Below are positions 63,752 through 64,000 of a DNA stretch of 64,000 nucleotides, piece by piece. Both the position numbers and the translations under genes were made by a program. Each line of letters opens with the position of its first letter. Positions within the stretch are counted from its first letter, which is position 1. The notes below the pieces were generated by a model. It saw only the letters and a list, made by a program, of their open reading frames with translations, was not told the origin of the DNA and did no database searches. The DNA comes from Pedococcus_A sp963730585 (GTDB lineage: Bacteria; Actinomycetota; Actinomycetes; Actinomycetales; Dermatophilaceae): assembly GCA_963730585.1 (NCBI GenBank), contig CAVSSL010000006.1:124001-188000 (forward strand), written 5' to 3'.

Positions 63752-64000
63752 CCGACGCTCTCCGCGTGGCCCTGCTCGGGACCGGGCGCATGGGGTCGGC
63801 CATGGTGGGACGGCTGGCCGGCGCCGGCCACCACGTCACCGTGTGGAACCGCACCCGCGAGCGGGCCGAGGCGGTGGCGGAGAGGCACGGAGCCGCGGTG
63901 GCCCCGACCCCGCGACAGGCCGTCCACGAGGTGGCCGTCGTGGTCGTGTCCCTGGCCGACGACGCCGCCGTACGGGCCGCTTACGAGGGCGAGGACGGTC
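63748..64000 (+). CDS. HIBADH/6-phosphogluconate-type NAD(P)-dependent dehydrogenase, N-terminal part
   Basis: GTG 63748 overlaps the SDR stop. The first 84 residues contain the Rossmann motif LLGTGRMGSAMVGRLAGAGH followed by VTVWNRTRERAEA, diagnostic of the 3-hydroxyisobutyrate dehydrogenase family (beta-hydroxyacid dehydrogenases). The gene is cut by the window end. It supplies a reductase or dehydrogenase for a 3-hydroxy acid intermediate; further operon genes probably follow. Confidence 0.88.
   Translation, partial: MTDALRVALLGTGRMGSAMVGRLAGAGHHVTVWNRTRERAEAVAERHGAAVAPTPRQAVHEVAVVVVSLADDAAVRAAYEGEDG

Overview
The window is high-G+C actinobacterial DNA (about 70% G+C by eye) with dense short-spaced genes, frequent GTG starts, many GTGA stop/start overlaps and many leaderless promoters (TAnnnT 6-7 bases before the start codon). 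Gene content (GuaB3, MurT/GatD, SURF1, DUF222/HNH, PspC kinase, MtrA-like box, AbiEi/DUF559) fits Micrococcales, perhaps Intrasporangiaceae; the family is an inference. I see no rRNA, tRNA, CRISPR array, prophage or insertion sequence. 

Layout. 1-6.2 kb: end of a subtilisin-like protease, GuaB3, a PPK2 polyphosphate kinase, and a two-gene oxidation operon (aldehyde dehydrogenase plus GMC oxidase) behind a palindromic operator. 6.2-10.6 kb: Hsp20 with a SigR/SigH-type promoter and a heterodimeric ABC exporter. 10.6-16.8 kb: SURF1, DUF3817, GuaA, PlsC, a GNAT-like gene and a beta-lactamase-fold lipoprotein. 16.9-20.9 kb: an SOS-controlled DUF222/HNH gene and a large secreted protein. 20.9-26.9 kb: MurT/GatD (lipid II amidation), then flippase-like, PIG-L deacetylase, GT4 glycosyltransferase and Nudix genes. 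27-31 kb: PspC envelope-stress locus with a two-component system. 31-43.4 kb: DinB, a solitary AbiEi/DUF559 gene, quinone reductase, type 5 uracil-DNA glycosylase, MFS, FUSC, PcrA, M23 peptidase, lipase, B12-binding subunit. 43.4-50 kb: secreted proteolysis island (S15-like hydrolase, two tandem M4 metalloproteases, an emfourin-like lipoprotein). 50-56.5 kb: paired DUF3048 lipoproteins, SucCD, and an ECF sigma factor with a membrane partner. 56.6-64 kb: an uncharacterised catabolic operon (DddP-like M24 protein, two-subunit TPP dehydrogenase, amidohydrolase, bicupin, atypical SDR, HIBADH-like dehydrogenase) facing an XRE-cupin regulator across a 19-bp operator; it runs off the window end. 

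Two window-wide signals stand out. First, the octamer CGGCATAC (or its complement GTATGCCG) occurs at least 36 times, in genes and spacers, in both orientations and all reading phases, forcing rare ATA and TAT codons. Second, seven single-base frame breaks fall in six otherwise intact conserved genes, some in homopolymers and two compensating each other within one gene, which points to uncorrected sequence indels rather than decay. 

The best candidates for undescribed biology are the terminal catabolic operon, the CGGCATAC word, the DUF559 gene framed by copies of a GTGTCGCGCTGAG element, and the M4 protease/emfourin-like module.
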